Below, piece after piece: positions 1 through 7,862 of a stretch of 29,376 nucleotides of DNA; position 1 is the stretch's first letter; every line of letters starts with the position of its first letter. The stretch comes from JANQEA01 sp964530075 (GTDB taxonomy: Bacteria; Bipolaricaulota; Bipolaricaulia; UBA7950; UBA9294), in contig CAZGXU010000026.1 of assembly GCA_964530075.1 (NCBI GenBank), forward strand, positions 1 through 29,376, written 5' to 3'. A program made the position numbers and the translations under genes. The notes below the pieces were generated by a model. That model had not been told where the DNA came from, made no database searches, and worked only from the letters and a program-made list of their open reading frames with translations.

Positions 1-1064
1 CAGCACTAAGGGGTCACTACATGGAAGCATTCGGGAAAACGGATCCGAACGTGATTGCGGTGTCGGGCCACTCAAGGAAGACTAGCTCCCTTCCCACGTA
101 TGACCTAATGCTAGACGATCTGCAGGCCATCGAGAAGCTTCACGGGGTGCGAAGCGTCACCGGAGAAGACTCAGAGTGGAAGTCAATCCTGATAGGTGAT
201 CGTGAGATCCGGGCTGAGGTGTACTGGGCAGCCAATGTGGGGACGCCATTCCTTGCAGGAACGCTTATCGACGGAAGATTGCCGACAACAGAGGAGTTTG
301 AGTCTTCTGCGCCAGTCGCCGTTGTCGGTCCTGATATCGCCCAGCGTATGTTCCCTGGGGCGAGTGCGATCGGTCAGAAAATCACATTTGACGATAGGAG
401 CTACAAGATCATCGGCATTCTCTCGGCACCGGCAAGTGATCTTCAGGCGGTCCAGGGTCCCAGTACTCGCGAGAAGATTCTGGTGCCTGCGGGCAGTTTC
501 TCTGGCAGCGTCCCCTGGTACACGGCATGGGTTCTGCTTTCACCAGCGGTCGATGTGAGAGCGACCCTGACGGCAATCCAAGCGACGCTTGGGGAGAGAC
601 ACCCCGGGAATGCTCCGGCTGCACTCGAGGGCCCTGCGACCGAACTTGCAGGAACAATCAGTACGGTGAATGGACTCACACTTGGCCTGACGCGACTCGG
701 TCTCGTGGCATTGGTTCTCGGGGCCTTGGCGCTGGGAAGCGTATTCTGGCTGCGAGTCATGCAGGAGTATCGCGACCTCGGGATTCGACGTGCATTGGGG
801 GCGACTTGTTCTTCCGTTTTCTGGCTCACCTATCGGTCGACACTACTCGTCACTGCAGTTGCGGGGGCGGGGGCAACCCTGGTCGCAGCCCTCGGTGTGC
901 TGCTCATGGATAGGCTCTTGTCAATGTCTCTTCCATTCCCAGCGGCAATCCTCCTCTGGAGCTTCATCTCAGTCGCACTGGCATCGGCAATCGCGGGGGC
1001 AATCCCATCGCTTCGCATCGTCCGTCTGAGTCCTGTAGACGCAATCCGTTTGGGAGGGGAGTAG
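1..1064 (+). CDS. ABC transporter permease, MacB/FtsX type (5' partial)
   Basis: Inner-membrane permease of a MacB/LolCDE-like exporter. The visible part holds a MacB-type periplasmic domain (start 'DPNVIAVSG', then 'VAVVGPDIAQRMFPG' and 'AIGQKI') and a C-terminal FtsX domain with three hydrophobic segments. Before the second segment comes the family signature 'EYRDLGIRRALGAT', and the end is 'SPVDAIRLGGE'. The first ATG is at 21, but the frame stays open to the window edge, and the N-terminal membrane helix that normally precedes the periplasmic domain is missing. I therefore read the gene as cut by the window, with 21 being an internal Met. It ends two bases before the ATPase gene, so the two are one operon. 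The substrate cannot be told; family members export lipoproteins, peptides or drugs. Codon use is less G/C-rich at third positions than in the genes from 2.5 kb on, which may indicate separate ancestry. Confidence 0.85.
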   Translation, partial: ALRGHYMEAFGKTDPNVIAVSGHSRKTSSLPTYDLMLDDLQAIEKLHGVRSVTGEDSEWKSILIGDREIRAEVYWAANVGTPFLAGTLIDGRLPTTEEFESSAPVAVVGPDIAQRMFPGASAIGQKITFDDRSYKIIGILSAPASDLQAVQGPSTREKILVPAGSFSGSVPWYTAWVLLSPAVDVRATLTAIQATLGERHPGNAPAALEGPATELAGTISTVNGLTLGLTRLGLVALVLGALALGSVFWLRVMQEYRDLGIRRALGATCSSVFWLTYRSTLLVTAVAGAGATLVAALGVLLMDRLLSMSLPFPAAILLWSFISVALASAIAGAIPSLRIVRLSPVDAIRLGGE

Positions 1065-1066
1065 AG

Positions 1067-1741
1067 ATGATATCCCTCACAAGCGTGTCGAAGACATTCG
1101 TACGCGGAGAGTCAGAGATCACAGCACTGCAGAAGATTACGCTTGTCATGGGGGTCAACGAGCTCATAGGAATTCAGGGACCATCGGGAGCGGGCAAGAC
1201 CACCCTGCTCACCATCCTCGGCCTACTGGATCGTCCGAGCTTTGGTGCCGTCAGGTTCCAGGGTGAGGACCCTTGGTCTGTACCTGACAGAAGGCGTGCA
1301 CGTATGCGAGCCTCTGAAATTGGCTTCGTGTTCCAAACCTACAACCTTCTACATGGCCTGACTGCATGGCGAAATGTGGAACTGCCCCTGAAACTGGCAA
1401 AGAGCTTTACGCGGCAGCAGAGGCGGAGGTTGGTGAACTCTGCACTGGATCGAGTCGGACTAACCGATCGTGCCAACCACTATCCAAGCCAGGTTTCTGG
1501 CGGGGAGGCACAACGTATTGCGATCGCACGGGCGACAGTGACGAATCCTCACCTGCTGCTTGCTGATGAACCGACTGGGAATCTTGATTCCGACACTGGC
1601 AACCAAGTGCTCGACCTCATCTGCTCGTTTGAATCTCCCGATTCTTCTGTTGTCATCGTAACTCACAACGAGCAGATCACGGACCGATGTCAACGCGTGA
1701 TACGTCTCAGCGACGGAAGGATCTTGGATTCAGCGCCATAG
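1067..1741 (+). CDS. ABC transporter ATP-binding protein, LolD/MacB family
   Basis: Cytoplasmic ATPase partner of the permease just upstream (gap of two bases). All ABC landmarks are present: Walker A 'GPSGAGKTTLL' (about residues 39-49), Q-loop region 'GFVFQTYNLL', signature 'SGGEAQRIAIARA', Walker B 'LLLADEPTGNLDS', and the H-loop in 'VIVTHNE'. At 224 residues it is the usual length for a stand-alone LolD/MacB-type ATPase (FtsE/LolD/MacB class). The ATG at 1067 follows 'GGAGGGGAGTAG', which overlaps the end of the permease gene and supplies the ribosome-binding site. The pair probably works as a mechanotransmission-type exporter. No dedicated accessory (membrane-fusion) gene is visible, but it could lie upstream of the window. 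Confidence 0.93.
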   Translation: MISLTSVSKTFVRGESEITALQKITLVMGVNELIGIQGPSGAGKTTLLTILGLLDRPSFGAVRFQGEDPWSVPDRRRARMRASEIGFVFQTYNLLHGLTAWRNVELPLKLAKSFTRQQRRRLVNSALDRVGLTDRANHYPSQVSGGEAQRIAIARATVTNPHLLLADEPTGNLDSDTGNQVLDLICSFESPDSSVVIVTHNEQITDRCQRVIRLSDGRILDSAP

Positions 1742-1844
1742 GTGAAACTCCATCGTGGTCTCGAAGCATTGGGTCAGGCATGAGTTGGGGTCTACCATTG
1801 TATTTGAGACCTCTGAAAAAGCCCCCGTCTCTGACGCTTTTCCA

Positions 1845-2012
1845 AGCGCGAGCGGAGGGTCAAATCTTGTTTCTTGACATTCTGCCACACAACTTCTGGG
1901 TGATGTGTGATCCGGTAGGCGGCCGCAGCGCGAGCGGAGGGTCAAATCTTGTTTCTTGACATTCTGCCACACAACTTCTGGGTGATGTGTGATCCGGTAG
2001 GCGGCCGCAGCG
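1845..2012. repeat. 82-bp tandem direct repeat, two copies
   Basis: The segment starting 'AGCGCGAGCGGAGGGTCAAA' at 1845 recurs identically at 1927. The match runs to 2012, giving two perfect 82-bp copies plus four bases. Each copy contains the inverted pair GTCAA/TTGAC (1859-1863 with 1874-1878 in copy 1). A third, shorter echo of its end (GCGGCC-type, then CGCAGCG) appears at 2023-2035. The core 'CACAACTTCTGGG' of the repeat is also found at the very end of aclA, at about 2527-2539. Perfect identity implies a recent duplication. Confidence 0.95.
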
Positions 2013-2063
2013 GTTGCCATAAGCGGCCCGCAGCGCAACAAGGCTGTTCGGGATTGAGCGTCT

Positions 2064-2493
2064 CCGGCCGAAGGAAGGCGGCCGGTCGACCACCGACCGT
2101 CTCATCAGCAGCTCGACGTTCCAAAGGGCTAACCGACTACTTCAGGTCTCTCAGGTACGTCTTACAGGATGATCGTCTGCGCGATGCTGTGCATCGCGTC
2201 GGAGAACGGCCCGACTCGATTGCCGTTCTCCTCTGGATGACATTTCACAAGCGGAAAGGAACAGCAATGCTGTCCCCTTCATCAGTTTCCTGGTGATGTT
2301 CAGCCGACCTTCTCAGACGTCGGTCGCCTGCCCTTCGGGCAGCTTGGCAGAACGTTCCGTTCTGCTGGTCGGTGCTCTCGTACAGGGCGCTCATCTGCGC
2401 GATCCTTGTGGATCGCGTGAGAGAACGACAGCGTCGTTCTCTTTCGACGATATCTTGTCAAGTGAGGAGGGTCAGCCGCGATGGCTAACCCTC
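2064..2493. repeat. Array of adjacent short hairpins with two paralogous three-stem units
   Basis: Stems read directly (left arm / right arm): 2064-2070/2079-2085; 2083-2088/2094-2099; 2180-2187/2191-2198; 2201-2210/2222-2231; 2254-2265/2269-2280 (two mismatches); 2305-2309/2322-2326; 2328-2333/2337-2342; 2347-2354/2358-2365; 2398-2405/2410-2417; 2420-2429/2433-2442; 2467-2477/2483-2493 (one mismatch). Many loops are only three or four bases (TGT, AAT, TTC, TTC, TTGT, AGC). Units 2180-2280 and 2398-2493 are related. Both read CTGCGCGAT..ATCGCGT, then GAGAACG..CGTTCTC, then a third stem after 22-24 bases. Their inner stem bases differ but stay paired. Function is unknown; it could be a structured RNA, a DNA structure or a mobile remnant. 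Confidence 0.75.
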
Positions 2494-2521
2494 AAGTTTG
2501 CTGACGTCGATGTGCAGAGCG

Positions 2522-4369
2522 CTACCCCACAACTTCTGGGCGCTCTGGCACATCGTACAGGATATCGTCGAGGGGGTGCCTGTAGAGTCCCTGTTCCAGT
2601 CTATTCTGGTCGAAGTAGTGGCCCATCAGGCCGATGGAGCGGCCGAGGACGAACAGGGCATTGAAGGTCCCCATCGCGATCATCCGGTCGATCTCGTCGT
2701 CGGTGAAGCGGAGCTCCTTCAACAGGTCGACCAAGAGCACGCCGATGCACCCGTCGACGTTCAGGATCAGGTTGTTCTTCTTCTGCGTCGTCACGGCCTC
2801 GACGGAGAGGGCGTAGTCGAGGAGCGGCGTCGCTTGGAAGTGGGTCCGCGCGAAGCCCTTCATCAGCTCGACCCGCTTGTCGGGGTTCTCCAGGCTCTTC
2901 AGCCGGTGCCCGATCCCCTGGATGTTCGTGTTCTTCGACTTCATGTGGCCGACGAAGTCTCGCGGGGCCATCCCGTTCCGCAGTCCGAACAGGAAGTGCT
3001 CGGCGGCGCCGTTGACCGCCCCGCCGAACCGCGGGCCGATCGTCAGGATCCCGCTGACGAGCGAGGAGATCAGGTCCTTGCCCGCCCGGGCGGCGACGAT
3101 CGCGTTGTGCGCGCCGGCAACGGCGGCCCCGTGGTCGGCGATGATCTGGACGACCATCTCGAGGAACTCGCGGGCGTAGGCGGGGATCTCCTTCTTGAAC
3201 CAGAGGAGCCCGATCACGCCGCCGATCCCGAGCTTCCGTTCGATGACCTCCTCGATCGGCACGCCGCAGTAGGTGTGCACGTCGCCCGACTCGTCGCAGA
3301 TCGTCGAGATGAAGTTCGTCGGCTTGCGAACGAGCCCCTCGGCCTTCGCCTGCGCGTAGTCCATCGGGATCGCCGGGGGCTCGAATTCCTGGGCGGGGAC
3401 GATCGTCCCGTCGGCGACGAGCCTCTCGTACGTGTCGCGGATCGCCTCGGCGTAGTCGTCGAACGAGTTCGGGACGATAACACCCGCCTCCCGCAGCGCC
3501 TGGTTCTTCGCGTCGGCGGTCTCGTTCGCGGATCCGGCCCTGGCGCCGGCGTGACCGAACTGGACCTGGCCGGGGAGCACCTTCGCGCACGTCCCGGTCG
3601 CCCACATCACGAGCGGCTTCGTGATCCGGCCTTCCTTGACGGCCGCGGCGATCGCGTGCTCGGCCGTGCCGCCGACCTCCCCGAGGCAGACGAGCAGCTT
3701 GATCTTCGGGTTCTCCTCGTAGCGGAGCAGGTGGTCGAGGAGCGTCGAGCCGGGGAAGGCGTCGCCGCCGATGGCGATCCCTTCGTACAGGCCGTCGGTC
3801 GCCCGGGCGATGATGTTGTACGCCTCGTTCGACATCCCGCCGGAGACGGAGACGAACCCGACCGATCCGGGCCGGTAGAGTTTCGCCTCCTTGAGTTTGT
3901 CCATCGTGCCGGCGGTGTTGCCGATCTTGAACGCGCCGGCCTGGATCCCGCCGACGGTCGCCGGGCCGATGATCCACTTGCCCTTCTCTTTGGCCGTGGC
4001 AGAGAGGATGCGGGCCTGCCGCTCGGGCACGCCCTCGGCGATCACGGCGATCGTGCGGATCGTCTCGGTCGCGAGCGCTTCCATCGTCGAGTCGAACGCC
4101 GAGCGCTGCGAGGCGAAGTTGACCATCACGTCGGCCTTCGGCCAGCGCTTCACGGCCTCGCCGATCGTCTGCACCTTGGGGATGGTGATCTCCTTCGTCC
4201 CCCAGAAGAAGGTCTCGAACCCGCCCCGCTCGGGGGTGATCATCGCGACGACGGACGGGGCGTCCTTGCGGCAGAGGGAGTCGAAGTCGAGCATCCGCTG
4301 CACGGCCCGCACCTGGTTGCCGTACACGAACGCCTGGGTGTCGCGCGAGAAGAGCTCGTAGCGCTCCAT
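2522..4369 (-). CDS. aclA: ATP-citrate lyase, large (alpha) subunit
   Basis: Catalytic subunit of two-subunit ATP-citrate lyase: citrate + ATP + CoA gives acetyl-CoA + oxaloacetate + ADP + Pi, a key step of the reductive TCA cycle. The 615 residues align along the C-terminal two thirds of animal ACLY. The N-terminal half is a succinyl-CoA-synthetase-alpha-like CoA-binding and phosphohistidine module, with 'IIGPATVGGI', 'SVSGGMSNE' and the phosphorylated His in 'VQFGHAGA' (H273). The C-terminal half is a citrate-synthase-like domain with its catalytic set in 'ADHGAAV' (H413), 'GIGHRLKS' (H488) and 'LILNVDG' (D539). The end 'YRHPLDDILY' matches the family. The start ATG (4367-4369) lies one base after the aclB stop, so the two are translated together; the order B-A is that of Chlorobium. 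The last codons contain a 13-bp word shared with the 82-bp repeat downstream. Confidence 0.97.
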   Translation of the reverse strand: MERYELFSRDTQAFVYGNQVRAVQRMLDFDSLCRKDAPSVVAMITPERGGFETFFWGTKEITIPKVQTIGEAVKRWPKADVMVNFASQRSAFDSTMEALATETIRTIAVIAEGVPERQARILSATAKEKGKWIIGPATVGGIQAGAFKIGNTAGTMDKLKEAKLYRPGSVGFVSVSGGMSNEAYNIIARATDGLYEGIAIGGDAFPGSTLLDHLLRYEENPKIKLLVCLGEVGGTAEHAIAAAVKEGRITKPLVMWATGTCAKVLPGQVQFGHAGARAGSANETADAKNQALREAGVIVPNSFDDYAEAIRDTYERLVADGTIVPAQEFEPPAIPMDYAQAKAEGLVRKPTNFISTICDESGDVHTYCGVPIEEVIERKLGIGGVIGLLWFKKEIPAYAREFLEMVVQIIADHGAAVAGAHNAIVAARAGKDLISSLVSGILTIGPRFGGAVNGAAEHFLFGLRNGMAPRDFVGHMKSKNTNIQGIGHRLKSLENPDKRVELMKGFARTHFQATPLLDYALSVEAVTTQKKNNLILNVDGCIGVLLVDLLKELRFTDDEIDRMIAMGTFNALFVLGRSIGLMGHYFDQNRLEQGLYRHPLDDILYDVPERPEVVG

Positions 4370-4370
4370 C

Positions 4371-5651
4371 CTACTTCCCCCCTTCGAGCGCCATCGAGAC
4401 GACGGCCGTCATGTGGGTCTCGGGACCGTAGACCTCGACCGGCACGCCGATCCGCTCGCCGACGCGCCGCATCTTCTCCAGCCCCTCCCTGTAGTTCGGG
4501 CCGCCGCGGCGGACGTAGATCCTGACCTTGTTCTTCTGCAGCCGCTCCTTGGACTCCTCGAGCGCCTGGATGATCCCGGTGAACGTCTTGGCGACGTCGG
4601 TGAAGTTGGCGATCCCGCCGCCGATGATGAGGAACTTCGCCCGCCCCTTCGGATCGGGCGTCCGCGTCATCAGGTCGAGCACGGTCTTCGTGTACTCGTA
4701 GGTCAGCTCGGTCGACGGGTCGCCCGAGTACTCGCCGTAGTTGGCGAGCTCCTTCGCGTAGCCGAGATCCACGACGGTGTCGGCGTAGATGACGCTCGCC
4801 CCGCCGCCGGCGACGAGAAGCCAGACCCGCCCGGTCGGGTTGAGGACGGTCAGCTTAAGCGAGGCGCCGGTCTTCTCGTCGAGCGACTTCACGTACGCCT
4901 CTTCCCTTGTCGTCGTCGTCCCGAACGGCTTGGGGAACTCGATCTTCCCCCACTTCTCGGCGCACTGGTACGCCGCGGTGTCGTCCAGCTTGGCGACGGC
5001 GTCCAGGGCGACGATCACCCCGTCGGCCAGGGTGAACGGATTGAACTCGAGGTAGGCGAAGTGGTCCTCGACGTAGAACCGGTACAGCGCCTCGATGAAC
5101 GAGACGATCTTCGCCTTCTCCGGCACCTTCGGAAGCCGCTTCTCGAGCGCCGCCACGTCGAGGGTCCCGAGGACCGGCACCTCCATCTCGATCACGGTGT
5201 CCCAGACCGATTCGATGTCGACGCCGCCCTGGGTCGAGAAGTGGACGACGTCCGCGTCCCGCTTCGAGGTGAACGCCAGGTAGTACTCGACCTCGTGGGG
5301 GACGAACGGCTCGATCAGGAAGTGGGTCAGGACGCCGGTGGTCTTGCCGCCCGCCCCCTCGATCGTCATCGTCCGGTTCATCCGCTCGGCGATCCACGCC
5401 TTCACCTCGTCGAACGTCCTGTCGACGAACAGGAGGTCGTTCTTCCCGCGCTTGCCGAACAGCTGGTCCGGCTTGCAGACGAGGCGTGCTTCCTTCAACC
5501 AGGGGTGGCTCTCAGGAAGCACGTTCAGATCGGTCTCCGGCGTCACGAGGACGAGCCGATCGTCGAGGGACACCCCGCCGGCGCCGTGCTCCGACAGTGC
5601 CCGTGCGAGGAGACGCTTCGCGTCGTATTCGCGTATGCCTCTCTGTGCCAT
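4371..5651 (-). CDS. aclB: ATP-citrate lyase, small (beta) subunit
   Basis: ATP-grasp subunit of ATP-citrate lyase, corresponding to the N-terminal part of animal ACLY. It binds ATP and citrate and passes phosphate to the histidine of AclA. Recognisable stretches in order are 'KPDQLFGKRGK' (ATP-grasp lysine region), 'FLIEPFVPH', 'FAYLEFNPF', 'KWGKIEFPKPFG', 'GASLKLTVLNPTGRVW', 'VAGGGASVIYAD', 'ELANYGEYSG', 'FVRRGGPNY'-like 'YVRRGGPNYREGL' and the end 'ETHMTAVVSMAL'. At 426 residues it is slightly longer than the roughly 400-residue Chlorobium subunit. The ATG at 5649-5651 is three bases after the icd stop codon, and a G-rich stretch (GGGGTGG) at the end of icd serves as ribosome-binding site. 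The gene is therefore tightly coupled to both neighbours. Confidence 0.97.
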   Translation of the reverse strand: MAQRGIREYDAKRLLARALSEHGAGGVSLDDRLVLVTPETDLNVLPESHPWLKEARLVCKPDQLFGKRGKNDLLFVDRTFDEVKAWIAERMNRTMTIEGAGGKTTGVLTHFLIEPFVPHEVEYYLAFTSKRDADVVHFSTQGGVDIESVWDTVIEMEVPVLGTLDVAALEKRLPKVPEKAKIVSFIEALYRFYVEDHFAYLEFNPFTLADGVIVALDAVAKLDDTAAYQCAEKWGKIEFPKPFGTTTTREEAYVKSLDEKTGASLKLTVLNPTGRVWLLVAGGGASVIYADTVVDLGYAKELANYGEYSGDPSTELTYEYTKTVLDLMTRTPDPKGRAKFLIIGGGIANFTDVAKTFTGIIQALEESKERLQKNKVRIYVRRGGPNYREGLEKMRRVGERIGVPVEVYGPETHMTAVVSMALEGGK

Positions 5652-5654
5652 CGC

Positions 5655-6974
5655 CTATCCACCCCGGCCGTTCATGTGCACGACGATCTCGTCGCCGAAC
5701 GCGGAGCAGGAGAGGAGCGTCGCCCCCTCCATCTGCCGCTCAAGGTCGTAGGTGACTCGCTTCGCCGCGATCGCCGCCTTGATCCCCTTGAGGATCCGGT
5801 CGGCCGCGGGCTGCCAGTTCATGTAGCGCAGCATCTCGACCGCGGAGAGGATCAGGCTGCCCGGGTTGACCTCGTTCTTGCCGGCGTGCTTCGGCGCGGT
5901 GCCGTGCGTCGCCTCGAAGATCGCGTGGCCGGTCGCGTAGTTGATGTTCGCGCCGGGGGCCACGCCCAGCCCTCCCACTTGCGCCGCGGCCGCGTCGGTG
6001 ACGTAGTCGCCGTTCAGGTTCATCGTCGCGACGACCGAGTACTCGGTCGGGCGAAGGAGCATCTGCTGGAAGAACTGGTCGGCGATCCGGTCGTTGATCA
6101 GGATCTTGCCCGATGGGACCCGGCCGCCGTGCTTCGTCGCGACGTCTTCCTCGCTGACGAGCTCTCGGTAGTCCTTGGCGACTTCGTACCCCCAATCGCG
6201 GAACGCTCCCTCGGTGAACTTCATGATGTTCCCCTTGTGGACGAGAGTGACCGTCGGGCGCTGGTTGGCGATGGCGTATTCGATCGCCGCGCGCACGAGC
6301 CGCTGCGATCCCTCTTTGCTGATCGGCTTGATGCCGATGCCGCAGTGCTCGGGGAACCGGATCTTCTTTCCGACCTTCATCTCCTTGTCGAGGAAGCCGA
6401 GGAGCTTCTTCGCCTCGGGCGAGTCGGCCTTCCACTCGATGCCGCAGTAGACGTCCTCCGTGTTCTCGCGGAAGAAGACGATGTCGACGTCCTCGGGGCG
6501 CTTGACGGGCGCCGGCGTCCCGATGTGCTCGACCGGGCGGACGCACGCGTACAGGTCGAGCAGGATGCGCAGCGTCACGTTGAGGCTGCGGATGCCACCG
6601 CCGACCGGCGTCGTCAGGGGGCCTTTGATCGCGACGAGGTACTTGCGGATCGCATCGACCGTCTCATCCGGGAGGTAGAGCTTCTGCCGCTCGTCGGGCG
6701 GGATGGCCGCAACCTGCTCCTCGGACAGGCTGGGGTGATTCACCTCGATGGCTTCGTCCCCGGCGAGGACCTTCATCCATCCGATCTTCCGCTTCCCGCC
6801 GAACGCCTTGTCCACGGCGGCGTCCACCACCCGGATCATGACCGGGGTGATGTCGACGCCGGTCCCGTCGCCGCGGATGAACGGAACGATCGGGTGGTCC
6901 GGGACGTCGAGCCCGTCGGCCGTCCTCGCGATCGCCTCGCCGCCCCTCGGTTCAGGGATGTATCGATTGCCCAT
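5655..6974 (-). CDS. icd: Isocitrate dehydrogenase, NADP-type homodimeric
   Basis: Interconverts isocitrate and 2-oxoglutarate + CO2. Beside ATP-citrate lyase it probably runs as the reductive carboxylation step. Family marks are 'PFIRGDGTGVDITP' near the N-terminus, 'KGPLTTPVGGGIRSLNV' with the substrate-binding and regulatory serine (about S130, equivalent to E. coli S113), 'FFRENTEDVYCGIEW', 'VTLVHKGNIMKFTEGAFRDW' and 'ATHGTAPKHAGKNEVNPGS'. In the last motif the lysine that helps bind the NADP 2'-phosphate in the E. coli enzyme is kept, while the following tyrosine is histidine, so NADP use is likely but not certain. The 439 residues fit the bacterial type. The ATG at 6972-6974 has ribosome-binding site GGAGG at 6983-6987, which is itself the 3' arm of a small stem with CCTCC at 6991-6995. 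Confidence 0.96.
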   Translation of the reverse strand: MGNRYIPEPRGGEAIARTADGLDVPDHPIVPFIRGDGTGVDITPVMIRVVDAAVDKAFGGKRKIGWMKVLAGDEAIEVNHPSLSEEQVAAIPPDERQKLYLPDETVDAIRKYLVAIKGPLTTPVGGGIRSLNVTLRILLDLYACVRPVEHIGTPAPVKRPEDVDIVFFRENTEDVYCGIEWKADSPEAKKLLGFLDKEMKVGKKIRFPEHCGIGIKPISKEGSQRLVRAAIEYAIANQRPTVTLVHKGNIMKFTEGAFRDWGYEVAKDYRELVSEEDVATKHGGRVPSGKILINDRIADQFFQQMLLRPTEYSVVATMNLNGDYVTDAAAAQVGGLGVAPGANINYATGHAIFEATHGTAPKHAGKNEVNPGSLILSAVEMLRYMNWQPAADRILKGIKAAIAAKRVTYDLERQMEGATLLSCSAFGDEIVVHMNGRGG

Positions 6975-6982
6975 TGTGCTGC

Positions 6983-6995
6983 CCTCCTTCGGAGG
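6983..6995 (-). promoter_or_regulatory. Hairpin pairing the icd ribosome-binding site
   Basis: On the transcript strand CCTCC, loop GAA, GGAGG form a perfect 5-bp stem. The GGAGG is the only good ribosome-binding site of icd, eight bases before its ATG. Such a stem could lower icd translation unless a ribosome, protein or helicase opens it. This is inference from sequence alone; short GC stems also arise by chance next to GGAGG. Confidence 0.45.
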
Positions 6996-7019
6996 TCGTA
7001 TGCGTCTTGTGTTCCGTCC

Positions 7020-7784
7020 CTATACAGCGATCTCCCGCGTGATGTCCTGCGCCGCCTGAACGAGAAGGTCGATCAGCCGTTGGCGGTTCTCTCCCTCCCC
7101 GCGATGCCTCGGGACCGACGCGCCGATCGACGCGACGATCCGGCCCGAGAACGAGAAGATCGGCGCGGCGATCCCGCGGGTCCCGACGATCGACTCCCCG
7201 TCGCTCTCCGAGTAGCCGCTCTCGCAGATCTTGACCGTCTCGCGCTCCAACGCCTCCGGATCGGTGATCGTCGTGTCGGTGAACGGCTCGAGGCCGACTT
7301 CGTCGATGATCGACTGCCGCTCGATCGGATTGAGGTGCGCGTAGATCGCCTTTCCGGTCGCGCTGGCGTGGAGCGGGTAGGTGTCGCCCAGTTCGTACGA
7401 GACCCGGAGGGCGTGATGTCCGTCGACCTTCTCCAGGCAGATCCCCTCGTGCTCACGGAGGCCGCACAGGATGACCGTCTCCCCCGTCTCGCGAGCGATC
7501 CGCTCCAGGTAGGGAAGCGCGACATCGCGGATCGGTCGTTGCGACATCGTCGCCGCCAACTCGAGGATCTTCGTCCCCAAGCGATACCCGGGACCGTCCG
7601 CCGCCTCCTCGACCAAGTGGTGCGACCGGAGCGCGGCGATGTATCGATACGCCGTGCTCCGAGGCAGGTCGAGCTCTCGGGCGATTTCGGCGACCTGAAG
7701 CTGCGAGGATTCGGAGAGCATGGTCAGGATCTGAACGGCCTTCTCCAGCGTGTTCAGCGAGCTTCTGTCGCTTCGGCTTCCCAT
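7020..7784 (-). CDS. IclR-family transcriptional regulator
   Basis: DNA-binding repressor or activator of 254 residues. An N-terminal winged helix-turn-helix (about residues 8-70, 'LNTLEKAVQILTML', 'VAEIARELDLPRSTAYRYIAAL') is followed by the IclR effector-binding domain, marked by 'YPLHASATGKAIYAHL' and 'GTRGIAAPIFSFSGRIVASIGASVP'. The ATG at 7782-7784 has a strong ribosome-binding site (AGGAGGAGG). It sits inside the carbon-fixation cluster, 45 bases before icd and 127 bases after aconitase, all in one direction. The obvious inference is that it controls this cluster in response to a small carboxylic acid. Its operator cannot be proven here; the 11-bp inverted repeat at 7863-7899 and the aconitase promoter region are candidates. 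Confidence 0.93.
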   Translation of the reverse strand: MGSRSDRSSLNTLEKAVQILTMLSESSQLQVAEIARELDLPRSTAYRYIAALRSHHLVEEAADGPGYRLGTKILELAATMSQRPIRDVALPYLERIARETGETVILCGLREHEGICLEKVDGHHALRVSYELGDTYPLHASATGKAIYAHLNPIERQSIIDEVGLEPFTDTTITDPEALERETVKICESGYSESDGESIVGTRGIAAPIFSFSGRIVASIGASVPRHRGEGENRQRLIDLLVQAAQDITREIAV

Positions 7785-7862
7785 CGCCTCCTCCTAGGTG
7801 CCCCGCTACGCGGACTGTCGCCCAGCGGTGAACCCCGCGCACTTCGCTGCGCTCAGTACGTG

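Larger units (their letters stand above)
1742..2521. other. Gene-free 780-bp repeat- and hairpin-rich interval between convergent genes
   Basis: This stretch lies between the 3' end of the ABC operon (+) and the 3' end of aclA (-). None of the short open frames here looks like a protein, and several run straight through the repeats. In order it holds a spaced inverted repeat (GGTCTC at 1757-1762 with GAGACC at 1806-1811), a small stem (CGCTT 1835-1839 / AAGCG 1844-1848), an 82-bp tandem repeat (1845-2012) and a dense run of hairpins (2064-2493). No stem is followed by a T-run, so there is no classical intrinsic terminator. I see no transposase, although the repeat content suggests a mobile or recombined origin. 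Confidence 0.8.

Noticed and set aside
2011..2040. attC-like site (GTTGC ... GCAAC stem near a repeat)
   Set aside because: The stem is only five bases, the paired core sites of integron attC sites are absent, and no integrase is in the window.
1845..2493. CRISPR array or type III toxin-antitoxin repeat array
   Set aside because: Only two 82-bp copies with no spacers, and the hairpins differ in sequence. There is no cas gene and no adjacent ToxN-like nuclease.
1949..2664. Two plus-strand frames of 115 and 123 codons across the hairpin zone
   Set aside because: They run through repeats and palindromes, show no family likeness or ribosome-binding site, and the second enters the 3' end of aclA antisense.
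2498..4525. 675-codon open frame on the plus strand opposite aclA
   Set aside because: It is antisense to a complete, family-conserved gene. Its Arg/Asp/Val/Leu-rich product is typical of shadow frames in GC-rich DNA. The same holds for the long plus frames over aclB/icd (4413-7928), acn (7798-9837), ispG (10583-12430) and hsdR (19615-22758).
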